Below the pieces are notes generated by a model. It was not told the origin of the DNA, searched no databases, and saw only the letters and a list, made by a program, of their open reading frames with translations. The position numbers and the translations under genes were made by a program. Shown here in pieces: positions 1 through 6,042 of a stretch of 6,611 nucleotides of DNA. The stretch's first letter is position 1, and every line of letters starts with the position of its first letter. The stretch comes from Clostridia bacterium (lineage in GTDB: Bacteria > Bacillota_E > SLMV01 > PUMD01), in assembly GCA_003562655.1 (NCBI GenBank), contig PWUC01000044.1, forward strand, positions 1 to 6,611. The letters are read 5' to 3'.

Positions 1-79
1 CGTTCAGACCATGCTCGGCGGTGCTGACACCTGTGTGTTCGAGATCCGGTTGACGGCAGAGCTCATTCGAGGAACATAG
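1..79 (+). CDS. C-terminal fragment of a possible V4R-domain (4-vinyl reductase/hydrocarbon-binding type) protein
   Basis: An open frame enters from the left edge (first full codon at 2) and ends at TAG 77-79, giving 25 residues that start VQTMLGGADTCVFEIRL. The pattern G-x-x-x-x-C-x-F-E-I resembles the end of V4R-type small-molecule sensor domains, which usually finish with a Gly-Asp-x-x-Cys-x-Phe strand; the Cys is a known ligand or metal position in some members. Only the last strand is visible, so the family call is a guess from one short motif. The upstream remainder of the gene, its start and its domain order lie outside the window. L-2-amino-thiazoline-4-carboxylate hydrolase-like proteins end in a similar way and are the main alternative. 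That this is the end of a real gene is more likely than the family name. Confidence 0.4.
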   Translation, partial: VQTMLGGADTCVFEIRLTAELIRGT

Positions 80-90
80 GATAATGTGAC

Positions 91-121
91 GATGAGTTTC
101 ATCCACTCAGGCGAGTTTTTT
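91..121 (+). terminator. Possible weak intrinsic terminator after the partial gene
   Basis: Twelve bases after the TAG at 79 there are two adjacent small hairpins: GATGA/TCATC (91-95 with 99-103, three-base loop) and ACTC/GAGT (105-108 with 113-116). A run of T follows at 116-121. The stems are only 5 and 4 bp, which is weak for an intrinsic terminator, but the position just behind a stop codon and the T-run fit that role. The rest of 122-230 holds no ORF and no convincing promoter that I can see. Confidence 0.3.
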
Positions 122-230
122 CCGGGTGCATAACTGCTCAACCGAAAACCCGTTACAGGAACGCCCGGCAGTTTCCCCGCTGAAGACACTGCGGAAGCCG
201 GCACATGCAATCTTGAGAGAGGGCAGCTGA

Positions 231-2048
231 ATGGGAGTTGAGAATCAGATGTCGTCAGACAAAGACCAGCAGCAGTTCACAGATGTCGTGTCAATGCGCG
301 ACGGTGTGAAACTGGCAACGGACATCTACCTTCCCGGGCGACAGGCCGAGAACTGCACCCGCTGGCCGGCGATCCTGGTGCGCACCCCCTACGACCGGTC
401 CCGGGAGGCGATGGTCGAGATCGCCCGGTACTTCAGCCGCTGCCAGTATGCCTTCGTGGTACAGGATGTGCGCGGGCGCTATGAGTCCAGGGGTGCCTTC
501 GAGCCCTTCGTGAATGAGGCCGACGACGGCCACGACTGCATTTCGTGGGTGGGGAGGCAGCCCTGGTGCAACGGGAGGGTGGGCACCATGGGTACGTCCT
601 ACCTGGCCCAGACCCAGGCCAGCATGGCCACCACGGACCCGCCATACCTGGTCTCGCAGTACATCAGTCAGGGATACGGCAGCTATCATCGGACCCGCAG
701 CCGCCGGGGAGGGGCCTTCGAGAATCACCGGTTCAACTGGATGCTGAAGATGGCAGCCACAAGCCCCGAGGCCCATCGCGATCCGGTCCTCAGGGCTGCA
801 GTGGAGGATATGCAGAGTCACCTGATGGACTGGCTCCGGGAGGGGTATCCCCTCAGGCCCGGACTGAGCCCTCTCGCAGCCCTGCCCACCTACGAACGGG
901 CGCTCATCGACTACATGACCCGGGGCGAACTGGATGAGTTCTGGCAAAACCCCGGGCTGAACCTGGACCCTCACTTCGATGATTACAAGGACATCCCCGT
1001 CACCTGGCTGGGAAGCTGGTACGACGGCTACGCCCTGGAGACCCCCCTCAACTACAGGCGGATGGCCGAGGGCAAGAGGTCGCCCCAGCGGCTGATCATG
1101 GGGCCGTGGATCCACGGCATGGGATCCGAAGGGCTCACCCACGCGGGCGACGTCGATTTTGGACCCGGGGCAGCCTTTGCCTCCCTCGAGGAACGGAGGC
1201 GCTGGTTTGATCACACCCTGAAGGGCGCCGGGGACGGCGTGGACGGTGAGGCGCCCGTACGGATCTTCGTCATGGGCGGGGGAACGGGGAAGAAGCTGCC
1301 GAGCGGCCGGCTGGACCACGGCGGCACCTGGCGTGACGAAGGGGATTGGCCCCTGGCCCGCGCCCTCAACAGCTGCCACTTCCTGCACGGGGATGGAACG
1401 CTGTCCAGGGAGAAACCGCAGAACGGAGGGGCAATCACCTACGACTTTGACCCCGACGACCCGGTGCCGTCTGTCGCCCCCCCCGGACAGAACACCTTCT
1501 CGTCGGGCGGGGGCGGATATCACCAGCGGCAGGATCCGAGCACGGGGGCGGGCCGGACCCGGCTTCCCCATTCAGCCCGCCGGGATGTGCTGGTCTTTCA
1601 GACCGATCCGCTTCGCGAAGCGGTTGAGGTTACTGGTCCGGTTGAGGCGATTCTGTACGTGAGTTCCTCTGCGGTGGATACGGACTTCACCGTGAAACTC
1701 ATTGATCAACACCCGCCCAATGAGGACTACCCGCAGGGATACGCCCTGGAGCTGACCCACTCCCTGCAGCGGTGCAGATACCGCGGGGGCTACGAGAAGG
1801 AGAAATTGATGGTCCCGGGAGAGGTCTATGAACTCAGGTTCCCCCTGCCCCCGACCAGCAACCTCTTCGGGGCTGGGCATCGGATTCGAATCGACGTGTC
1901 CAGCAGCAACTGGCCCAAGTACGAGGTCAATCCCAACACGGGCGAACCTCCGGGGCAGCACCGCACAGTTGAGGTGGCCCGCAACAGCGTGTTATGTGAT
2001 CCCGAACGCCCCTCGCACGTTGTTCTTCCCGTGGTTCCGGAGGCCTGA
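231..2048 (+). CDS. CocE/NonD family serine hydrolase (acylase/esterase, X-Pro dipeptidyl-peptidase-like)
   Basis: This is a complete 605-residue alpha/beta hydrolase of the CocE/NonD (S15-related) family, which cleaves ester or amide bonds of small acyl substrates; the natural substrate cannot be read from sequence. Residues 15-130 carry the family N-terminal core: RTPYDR (51-56, whose Tyr54 is equivalent to the oxyanion-hole Tyr of cocaine esterase), VQDVRGRYESRG (77-88) and the nucleophile elbow GTSYLA with Ser123. A helical cap spans about 130-245. The acid is Asp265 in GSWYDGY and the base is His295 in GPWIHG, so the triad is intact. RWFDHTLKG (324-332) leads into the C-terminal jelly-roll domain (about 335-600). 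No signal peptide is visible, so it is probably cytoplasmic. ATG 231 has a modest GAGAGGG site at 217-223; Met7 (249) is a possible alternative start. It stands alone in front of a 141-base gap. Length is normal for the family. Confidence 0.9.
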   Translation: MGVENQMSSDKDQQQFTDVVSMRDGVKLATDIYLPGRQAENCTRWPAILVRTPYDRSREAMVEIARYFSRCQYAFVVQDVRGRYESRGAFEPFVNEADDGHDCISWVGRQPWCNGRVGTMGTSYLAQTQASMATTDPPYLVSQYISQGYGSYHRTRSRRGGAFENHRFNWMLKMAATSPEAHRDPVLRAAVEDMQSHLMDWLREGYPLRPGLSPLAALPTYERALIDYMTRGELDEFWQNPGLNLDPHFDDYKDIPVTWLGSWYDGYALETPLNYRRMAEGKRSPQRLIMGPWIHGMGSEGLTHAGDVDFGPGAAFASLEERRRWFDHTLKGAGDGVDGEAPVRIFVMGGGTGKKLPSGRLDHGGTWRDEGDWPLARALNSCHFLHGDGTLSREKPQNGGAITYDFDPDDPVPSVAPPGQNTFSSGGGGYHQRQDPSTGAGRTRLPHSARRDVLVFQTDPLREAVEVTGPVEAILYVSSSAVDTDFTVKLIDQHPPNEDYPQGYALELTHSLQRCRYRGGYEKEKLMVPGEVYELRFPLPPTSNLFGAGHRIRIDVSSSNWPKYEVNPNTGEPPGQHRTVEVARNSVLCDPERPSHVVLPVVPEA

Positions 2049-2171
2049 CATGCCCGGACGATGGGGGACACACGACATCGGACCTGAGAAATCCGGGGGT
2101 CCTGGATCGGACTGCCCGGTCGGTGGCCCTTTTGCACTGGTTAGACTTGTCATGGTCATGAGAAAACGACC

Positions 2172-2181
2172 AAAGGAGGTG
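2172..2181 (+). promoter_or_regulatory. Strong Shine-Dalgarno site of the small upstream ORF
   Basis: AAAGGAGGTG is a near-perfect complement of the 3' end of 16S rRNA. It sits 8 bases before ATG 2190. It is far from, and out of frame with, the acetyltransferase start at 2246, so it must serve the 19-codon ORF. It is a longer match than the acetyltransferase gene's own site (AGGAG at 2235-2239). Confidence 0.7.
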
Positions 2182-2189
2182 TGCCATCC

Positions 2190-2249
2190 ATGAAGTTCTT
2201 TTCCCCGAAGACGAAACCCGCACACAGATGTGAGAGGAGCTCACGATGA
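2190..2249 (+). CDS. 19-residue small ORF (possible leader peptide) coupled to the downstream acetyltransferase
   Basis: ATG 2190 opens a 19-codon frame, MKFFSPKTKPAHRCERSSR, ending at TGA 2247-2249. I do not recognise the peptide; it is basic (6 Lys/Arg plus His) with one Cys and no membrane segment. The support is architectural. A very strong ribosome binding site lies at ideal distance, and the stop overlaps the next gene's start as ATGA (2246-2249), the classical arrangement for translational coupling by termination and reinitiation. It may act mainly to load ribosomes onto the acetyltransferase start, or as a regulatory leader. I see no run of one amino acid that would suggest amino-acid attenuation. 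Chance is the alternative, although a perfect SD plus an ATGA overlap together make that less likely. The 141-base gap before it (2049-2189) has only short imperfect stems and no clear terminator, so readthrough from the hydrolase gene is possible. Confidence 0.5.
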   Translation: MKFFSPKTKPAHRCERSSR

Positions 2250-2860
2250 CTGAACCGTACAGAATCGTGCCGTACGACCAGACCCAGGCAGAGAGCTGGC
2301 TGGAGTGCTGGTTGCTCACGGCCGGGAATTCCACCGCCTGGCTCTACCTGTACCGGGATAAGCCGGTCTACGAGGGAGAATCCATCGAGCTGGTTGCCGT
2401 GGACGTTGAGGACAGAGTTGTCGGCTTCCTGGACATTGAGATCGAAGAGACACCGGGGTCTCTGTGCCTTCGCAGTGAGGAGCCGAGGGGAGCCTTCCCC
2501 TGGGAGTTCGGCGTCATGAAGCCGATGTGGGGAAAGGGCCTGGGGAGGCGACTGGTGCGCCATGCAGAGCGCCTTCTATCTAGACAATGGGGGATCCACT
2601 ACATGGAGTGGTGGAGCATGGACCCCAGGTCCCAGGGATGGTACGAGCGTCAGGGGATGGAGTGCATCGACACGCACTGGCGGTTCACGGCGGAAAAGGG
2701 AGGCGCAGCGGAGAGTCTCGCCGTCGAAGGCATGGATCTGGTCAACGCCCACATGACATGCACCCCGGATGCCTGGGACGACGCGAAAAGGGAGCTCAAC
2801 ATCATAACGCGTCCCCCACTGGAGCCGCGCCTGTGCCGGGGCTATGCGCACCACTTCTGA
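2246..2860 (+). CDS. GNAT family N-acetyltransferase
   Basis: This is a 204-residue GCN5-related N-acetyltransferase, which transfers acetyl from acetyl-CoA to an amino group of an unknown substrate. Residues about 1-150 hold the fold. LVAVDVEDRVVGFLDIEI (49-66) forms the central strands. Motif A is WEFGVMKPMWGKGLGRRL (86-103), with the acetyl-CoA pyrophosphate loop W-G-K-G-L-G (95-100). Motif B-like MEWWSMDPRSQGWYERQGM (120-138) has the usual Y-E-R-Q-G-M. The final about 55 residues, ending in LCRGYAHHF, extend past the minimal fold and are not recognised. The protein is probably cytoplasmic. ATG 2246 follows AGGAG (2235-2239) with a 6-base gap and overlaps the stop of the small upstream ORF as ATGA, so expression is likely coupled to that ORF. 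It is convergent with the GTPase gene across 67 bases. The substrate cannot be predicted. Confidence 0.87.
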   Translation: MTEPYRIVPYDQTQAESWLECWLLTAGNSTAWLYLYRDKPVYEGESIELVAVDVEDRVVGFLDIEIEETPGSLCLRSEEPRGAFPWEFGVMKPMWGKGLGRRLVRHAERLLSRQWGIHYMEWWSMDPRSQGWYERQGMECIDTHWRFTAEKGGAAESLAVEGMDLVNAHMTCTPDAWDDAKRELNIITRPPLEPRLCRGYAHHF

Positions 2861-2900
2861 AATCCCGGTCGCACGAGGATCCTGTGACACCAGCGGATGC

Positions 2901-2937
2901 ACGGTCCGGACTCAGAAACCGGCGTCTCTAGGACCGT
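2901..2937. repeat. Inverted repeat between convergent genes, possible weak bidirectional terminator
   Basis: ACGGTCC (2901-2907) and GGACCGT (2931-2937) are a perfect 7-bp inverted repeat with a 23-base loop. The right arm lies within the last codons of the minus-strand GTPase gene, just before its stop at 2928-2930. A competing shorter stem (CCGG 2906-2909 with CCGG 2919-2922) lies inside. Neither strand shows a T-run afterwards, so a terminator role is possible but unproven; the location between two convergent gene ends is the main argument for it. Confidence 0.35.
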
Positions 2938-3875
2938 CTGATCTTCAGCAGCACCTCATCTCCATCGGCCAGCACATGGCCGGGGGGAACGGGCTGTCCG
3001 GCAAATCGTGCTGACCTGCCCCAGACCTGGGCCCCCTGGACCTCCTCCCGCAACCCGCGGTGAATGGACTCTGTGAAGTCGGCGACGGTGCCGCCATCCT
3101 CCAGGACGATGGGCTCCCTCTGCCCTGCGTCCCCGGCTGCCCGTGCGAAGACGCGAATCAACCCGGCCGCTTCCCACAGGGCCTCCCGGACCGCCTCCAG
3201 GCCCTCCTCCTTCTGCACAGAAATGCGCACCAGGCGTCTACCGGCACATGCCCTGCGGTACTGCTCGAACACCTCCGCCGCACCGGGCAAGTCCCCCTTG
3301 GTCGCAACGACGAAACCGGGCAGATCAATGCCGGCCTGCTCAACCTCTCTGATGACGGCACAGAACAGGTCAAAGTCGTGTTCCGTCAGTCCGCCCAAAA
3401 AGATCCCCACATCCGCGGCCCGCACCGCCGACAGGTACGCCTTTCCGCTCCCCTTGCCCTCGGACGCCCCCTCTATCAGACCCGGAACCTCCACCAGCTG
3501 TATGGGGGCGCCGTGCAGCTTCACGATCCCGGCGACGGGCTTCAGAGTCGTGAAGGGATAATCGCCTATGCGAACCTTTCGACCCGATAGCGCCCTCAGC
3601 AACGACGACTTGCCGCAATTGGGCGGCCCGATCAGGGCGGCCGTACAGAGGCCCTCCTTCTTCACCATGAACTGTTCCTGGTGTAGGACCCGGGCCTGTT
3701 TGCGGGCACCTGCCATCTGCTCCCTGATCCAGTTTTTCAGCCTTCCGTAGGGGCCGGAGGTGTATCCGGGCAGCTCATTGAGCGTCTTCTGCAGCAGTGC
3801 GATCTTTTCTCCCTCGGACAGGTTCTTCAGCTGTTTCTTGAGCTTTCTTCGCACTACATCGGCGGGAATCGGCAC
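2928..3875 (-). CDS. DRG/Obg-related GTPase with C-terminal TGS domain
   Basis: This is a P-loop GTPase of the Obg-HflX superfamily, closest in layout to DRG-type proteins, which bind GTP and act around ribosomes or translation. In the 318-residue frame from GTG 3884: a basic helical N-terminus (about 10-75), G1 GPPNCGKSS (86-94), G2 in YPFTTLKP (109-116), G3 EVPG (132-135), G4 TKGD (195-198), a G5-like SVQKEEG (222-228) and a TGS domain (about 255-316) with DFTESIH, VWGRS and H-V-L-A-D-G-D. It lacks the glycine-rich Obg fold. G3 has Glu where Asp is usual, and G4 has Thr where Asn is usual. Start choice: GTG 3884 touches the Shine-Dalgarno AAAGGAG (3890-3884), whereas GTG 3875, three codons on, lies 8 bases behind it, so I use 3875 (315 residues). 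An intrinsic terminator lies about 35 bases upstream on the same strand, suggesting attenuation or a separate promoter. The exact role is unknown. Confidence 0.88.
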   Translation of the reverse strand: MPIPADVVRRKLKKQLKNLSEGEKIALLQKTLNELPGYTSGPYGRLKNWIREQMAGARKQARVLHQEQFMVKKEGLCTAALIGPPNCGKSSLLRALSGRKVRIGDYPFTTLKPVAGIVKLHGAPIQLVEVPGLIEGASEGKGSGKAYLSAVRAADVGIFLGGLTEHDFDLFCAVIREVEQAGIDLPGFVVATKGDLPGAAEVFEQYRRACAGRRLVRISVQKEEGLEAVREALWEAAGLIRVFARAAGDAGQREPIVLEDGGTVADFTESIHRGLREEVQGAQVWGRSARFAGQPVPPGHVLADGDEVLLKIRRS

Positions 3876-3883
3876 TGAATGCA

Positions 3884-3890
3884 CTCCTTT
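3884..3890 (-). promoter_or_regulatory. Shine-Dalgarno site that fixes the GTPase start
   Basis: Reading the minus strand, AAAGGAG at 3890-3884 is followed after 8 bases by GTG 3875-3873. The longer candidate start, GTG 3884-3882, overlaps the last base of this site and could not be used with it. No other good site is visible nearby. Confidence 0.7.
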
Positions 3891-3910
3891 CAGACGCGGC
3901 GGGCAAACGC

Positions 3911-3940
3911 AGAAAACCCACCGGTTCTCCCGGTGGGCCC
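3911..3940 (-). terminator. Intrinsic terminator between the small ORF and the GTPase gene
   Basis: CCCACCGG (3917-3924) and CCGGTGGG (3930-3937) form a perfect 8-bp, GC-rich stem with a 5-base loop. On the minus strand it is followed by TTTTCT (3916-3911), the form of a Rho-independent terminator; the plus strand has no T-run, so direction is minus. It lies 25 bases after the small ORF's stop (3965) and about 35 bases before the GTPase start. It either ends the small-ORF transcript or acts as an attenuator in the GTPase leader. The T-run is short (four T, then C, T), so some readthrough is expected. Confidence 0.7.
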
Positions 3941-3964
3941 AAAGAGAGGTCGCTATCGAGAAAT

Positions 3965-4114
3965 TCAGCCGGCCTCGAAGATCACCAGCTCATCGCCCCC
4001 GGGAACAGGTCGCATGGGCCGAGGGCACACTGCGCCCTCGAAAGGGCCACTCATTCCTGCCTTGTTGAGCCGGACCCTGAGCATGCTGTGTATCTGTCTC
4101 CTCGTTCCGAACAT
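3965..4114 (-). CDS. Small ORF, 49 residues, unknown function
   Basis: ATG 4114-4112 opens 49 codons ending at TGA 3967-3965. The peptide begins MFGTRRQIHSMLRVRLNKAG and ends GGDELVIFEAG: a basic N-terminal half and an acidic, hydrophobic end, with a single Cys and no membrane segment. I do not recognise it. Support: a GGGAG ribosome binding site (4125-4121) 6 bases before ATG, a plausible promoter just upstream, an intrinsic terminator 25 bases after the stop, and mostly G/C third positions (about 36 of 49), like the neighbouring genes. A 7-bp hairpin, CGAGGGC/GCCCTCG (4020-4026 with 4034-4040), lies inside the frame, so this could instead be a structured leader RNA of the GTPase gene. The small-gene reading and the leader reading are not exclusive. 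Confidence 0.45.
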   Translation of the reverse strand: MFGTRRQIHSMLRVRLNKAGMSGPFEGAVCPRPMRPVPGGDELVIFEAG

Positions 4115-4134
4115 GACCTGCTCCCTTCCAGCTG

Positions 4135-4169
4135 TCTATATTTTAGCCCGTGACGGACCATCCGGGCAA
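4135..4169 (-). promoter_or_regulatory. Likely sigma-A type promoter of the small ORF (and perhaps the GTPase gene)
   Basis: On the minus strand, TTGCCC (4169-4164) and TAAAAT (4145-4140) match the -35 and -10 consensus at 4/6 and 5/6 with an 18-base spacer. TATAGA (4140-4135) partly overlaps as an alternative -10. The predicted start of transcription, near 4133, gives a leader of about 20 bases before ATG 4114. This is the only AT-rich spot in the surrounding GC-rich gap. Confidence 0.5.
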
Positions 4170-4180
4170 CAGTGCCGTCA
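4151..4180. repeat. Inverted repeat around the -35 box, possible operator
   Basis: TGACGG (4151-4156) and CCGTCA (4175-4180) are a perfect 6-bp inverted repeat separated by 18 bases. The -35 hexamer of the minus-strand promoter (4164-4169) lies between the arms, a position typical of a dimeric regulator's operator. Arms of 6 bp arise by chance fairly often, so this is tentative. The rest of the gap up to the next gene (4181-4380) has a GGTGC/GCACC hairpin (4211-4226) and a weak -10-like TATGCT (4335-4340), but no clear promoter for the plus-strand gene. Confidence 0.3.
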
Positions 4181-4380
4181 GGATCCGGGGCGCCCGTTGA
4201 CAGCTCCCCCGGTGCACCCGCGCACCACGGCAACGACTCCATGAGAGCGGCACTTCACCCTCGCGCCAGGCAGCGGGATCACCGCCGGTACCCGGAGCTC
4301 CCACGGCATCTTTCATTGGTGCCGGATCCTGGGCTATGCTAGAGGTGCAATGACACGTGAAGCGGGGGGGAGCTGTTTTC

Positions 4381-5610
4381 ATGACCGCAACGACATACGA
4401 ACTGCGAGTGGCGCTGAGACACACGTCTCCGCGAGTCTGGCGGAGGATCCGAGTGCCGGGAGACACCGACCTGCGAACCTTGCACGAAATCCTGCAGGAT
4501 GTGATGGGGTGGGAAGGCTACCATCTTCACGCCTTCGAATGCGGGGGGAATGTATACGGAGAGCCAGATCCCGACTTCACCCCCGAATTCACGGATTCGG
4601 GGCAGGTGTCGCTACGGGATGTTCTGCACAAGCCCGGGGACAGGATGGCCTACATCTACGATTTCGGCGATGATTGGGTGCACCTGGTCACCCTCAGAAA
4701 AATCCTACCCCAGCGAACCGCCTTTCCGGTCTGCCTCTCGGGATCCGGCGCATGCCCCCCGGAGGACTGCGGCGGCCCGGCCGGCTACCATCGCCTTCTT
4801 TCGGCCCTGAGCGACCCGTCACACCCCAACCATGAATACGCCAGGGAATGGCTGCCTGAGGACCATGATCCCACGGAGTTTGACCTCGAGAGAGCAAACT
4901 GGATGCTGAGGGTTCCCACCGGGGATGAACCGGCCGGCGACTCCATCACCGGTCTGATCTCCTCCTTCCTGCAGGAACAGCTCATCCGGGTTTCGCTGCC
5001 GACATGTCAAAAATACGAACGGGCCATGCAGTCACTGGCGTTGGCCCTGGACGCGTACGGCTACAGCTGCGCAGACGTCGACTGCGACTCTGTGCAGGAG
5101 GCGGACAAGACGTTCTGCGAGGTGGCAGGAGTGGAGCCGCTGCTGTCATATCTGGGCGAGTTCTTCGGGTACTACCTGCCGCGTAAGATGCACGCCAGCG
5201 TCAGTGAGGTCAGGGAGTGTCGTGCGGCCTTAGGGCGGTTTCTGCAGTGGCTCTCCGAGGCCGGCATCATCGACCCGGATGACGCCCGGGCGCACCGAAG
5301 CGAGGTATTGAGGATGGGGGCAGAGGGAATCAAGGCAGCCCGGCTGCGCTGGTACGAGTTTGCCCCGGTCGAGGCTCCCCCAGCTGACCAGGTTGACGAA
5401 TCTCTGGAGGAACACTTCACCGTGACCCGGGTTGAGCCCGGCAAAGTGTGGCTCGAAGAGGCCTCCGAGACCGGGGAGCCCGGCATGGTTCGGGCCCCGC
5501 GCGCCTTTACCGATCTGTGCGAAGCTGGAATGGATCTGGCCGCAAAGGTACAGCGCGCCGGCGACCGATGGTACCTGATGGATGTGTACAACGTCTACCC
5601 AAAACTCTAG
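4381..5610 (+). CDS. Plasmid pRiA4b ORF-3-like family protein (three-part form)
   Basis: From ATG 4381 the protein has 409 residues. Residues 5-178 match the pRiA4b ORF-3-like (IS1096 TnpR-like) domain: YELRVALRHTSPRVWRRI (6-23), the L-H-E-I-L-Q-D-V-M-G-W helix (34-44), HLHAFECGG (48-56), YIYDFGDDWVH (91-101), CPPEDCGGPAGYH (125-137) and an E-F-D-x-x-x-A-N end (166-173). Its biochemical role is not established. Residues about 188-312 are helical, rich in Leu, with FFGYYLPRKM (261-270), resembling the core-binding-like region attached to this domain in other bacteria and archaea. Residues about 340-409 look beta-rich and end RWYLMDVYNVYP. Start choice: GTG 4357 is in frame, but GGGGGAG (4366-4372) lies 8 bases before ATG 4381. 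No transposase, resolvase catalytic motif or plasmid gene is nearby despite the family names. It is divergent from the small-ORF/GTPase unit; no partner is evident. Confidence 0.85.
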   Translation: MTATTYELRVALRHTSPRVWRRIRVPGDTDLRTLHEILQDVMGWEGYHLHAFECGGNVYGEPDPDFTPEFTDSGQVSLRDVLHKPGDRMAYIYDFGDDWVHLVTLRKILPQRTAFPVCLSGSGACPPEDCGGPAGYHRLLSALSDPSHPNHEYAREWLPEDHDPTEFDLERANWMLRVPTGDEPAGDSITGLISSFLQEQLIRVSLPTCQKYERAMQSLALALDAYGYSCADVDCDSVQEADKTFCEVAGVEPLLSYLGEFFGYYLPRKMHASVSEVRECRAALGRFLQWLSEAGIIDPDDARAHRSEVLRMGAEGIKAARLRWYEFAPVEAPPADQVDESLEEHFTVTRVEPGKVWLEEASETGEPGMVRAPRAFTDLCEAGMDLAAKVQRAGDRWYLMDVYNVYPKL

Positions 5611-6042
5611 ATGAACGGGTGCGGATGCGGGCGCTGGTGAGCACAACGCCGGATCCTCGTGCAGAATCCGTTCAGCGCTGTCAGCTGCCTGTCGCGTGAA
5701 ACCATCCCGGCCTGGATACCTCTTGCGATCATGGCAGGTCGGGGTCTGCCCGTGGTCTCTCGATACAGGGATAGAAGAACCGATTGAACGGGCCCACCCG
5801 GGGCCGGGCGAAGGTTCGTGCGGAGGCATCCGCATCAACGGCCGTATGGCCTCGCGATGGTAAATGCCTCTTCGGAAAACCTGCATCAACTGAGCGCGAT
5901 CCAACTCTGGCGTTGTCCCGCTGCGGCGTGGTGATGCCATGAATTGTCCCCTCATGCTCAACCGGCACGACGAGAGCGGTCGCTGTGAAGGGGCCCAGGC
6001 AGTCCTGTCAGGAAGTTACACGACCCATCGTGAATCTGTCCC
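5611..6042. other. Long stretch without a convincing gene
   Basis: Nothing in these roughly 430 bases looks like a real protein gene. Open frames exist on both strands, but they lack good ribosome binding sites and recognisable motifs and overlap one another. A cluster of three short hairpins lies at 5791-5851: GGCCC/GGGCC (5791-5805), TGCGGA/TCCGCA (5819-5834) and GGCC/GGCC (5840-5851). These could be part of a structured RNA, a long 3' untranslated region, or chance in GC-rich DNA. I see no tRNA, T-box, tmRNA or riboswitch signature. Confidence 0.5.

Noticed and set aside
50..85. TTGACG (50-55) with GATAAT (80-85) as a promoter for the CocE-type gene
   Set aside because: The spacer is 24 bases, too long for a sigma-70 type promoter, and no better -35 lies at the right distance from GATAAT.
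291..1571. Long minus-strand open frame (426 codons) opposite the CocE-type hydrolase gene
   Set aside because: It is rich in Pro, Gly, Ala and Val with no recognisable motif. The plus strand carries a complete family protein with its catalytic triad, so this is a GC-rich shadow frame.
2152..2193. 13-codon frame starting at ATG 2152 whose TGA overlaps ATG 2190
   Set aside because: There is no ribosome binding site before it and the peptide overlaps the SD of the next small ORF. The ATGA overlap is probably chance.
3060..3590. Plus-strand open frames opposite the GTPase gene
   Set aside because: They mirror a gene with clear G1-G5 and TGS motifs on the minus strand and show no protein motif of their own.
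4027..4040. Treating the 4020-4040 hairpin as a separate terminator
   Set aside because: No T-run follows it on either strand, and it lies inside the small ORF; it is better seen as leader structure or chance.
4197..4202. Perfect -35 consensus TTGACA on the plus strand
   Set aside because: The bases 15-19 positions downstream are GC-rich (GCGCAC) with nothing like a -10 box.
5230..5961. Minus-strand open frame of 243 codons over the end of the pRiA4b gene and the following gap
   Set aside because: About half lies opposite a confident gene, the remainder shows no motif I recognise, and the ribosome binding site is weak. The overlapping 79-codon frame at 5729-5968 is equally unconvincing.
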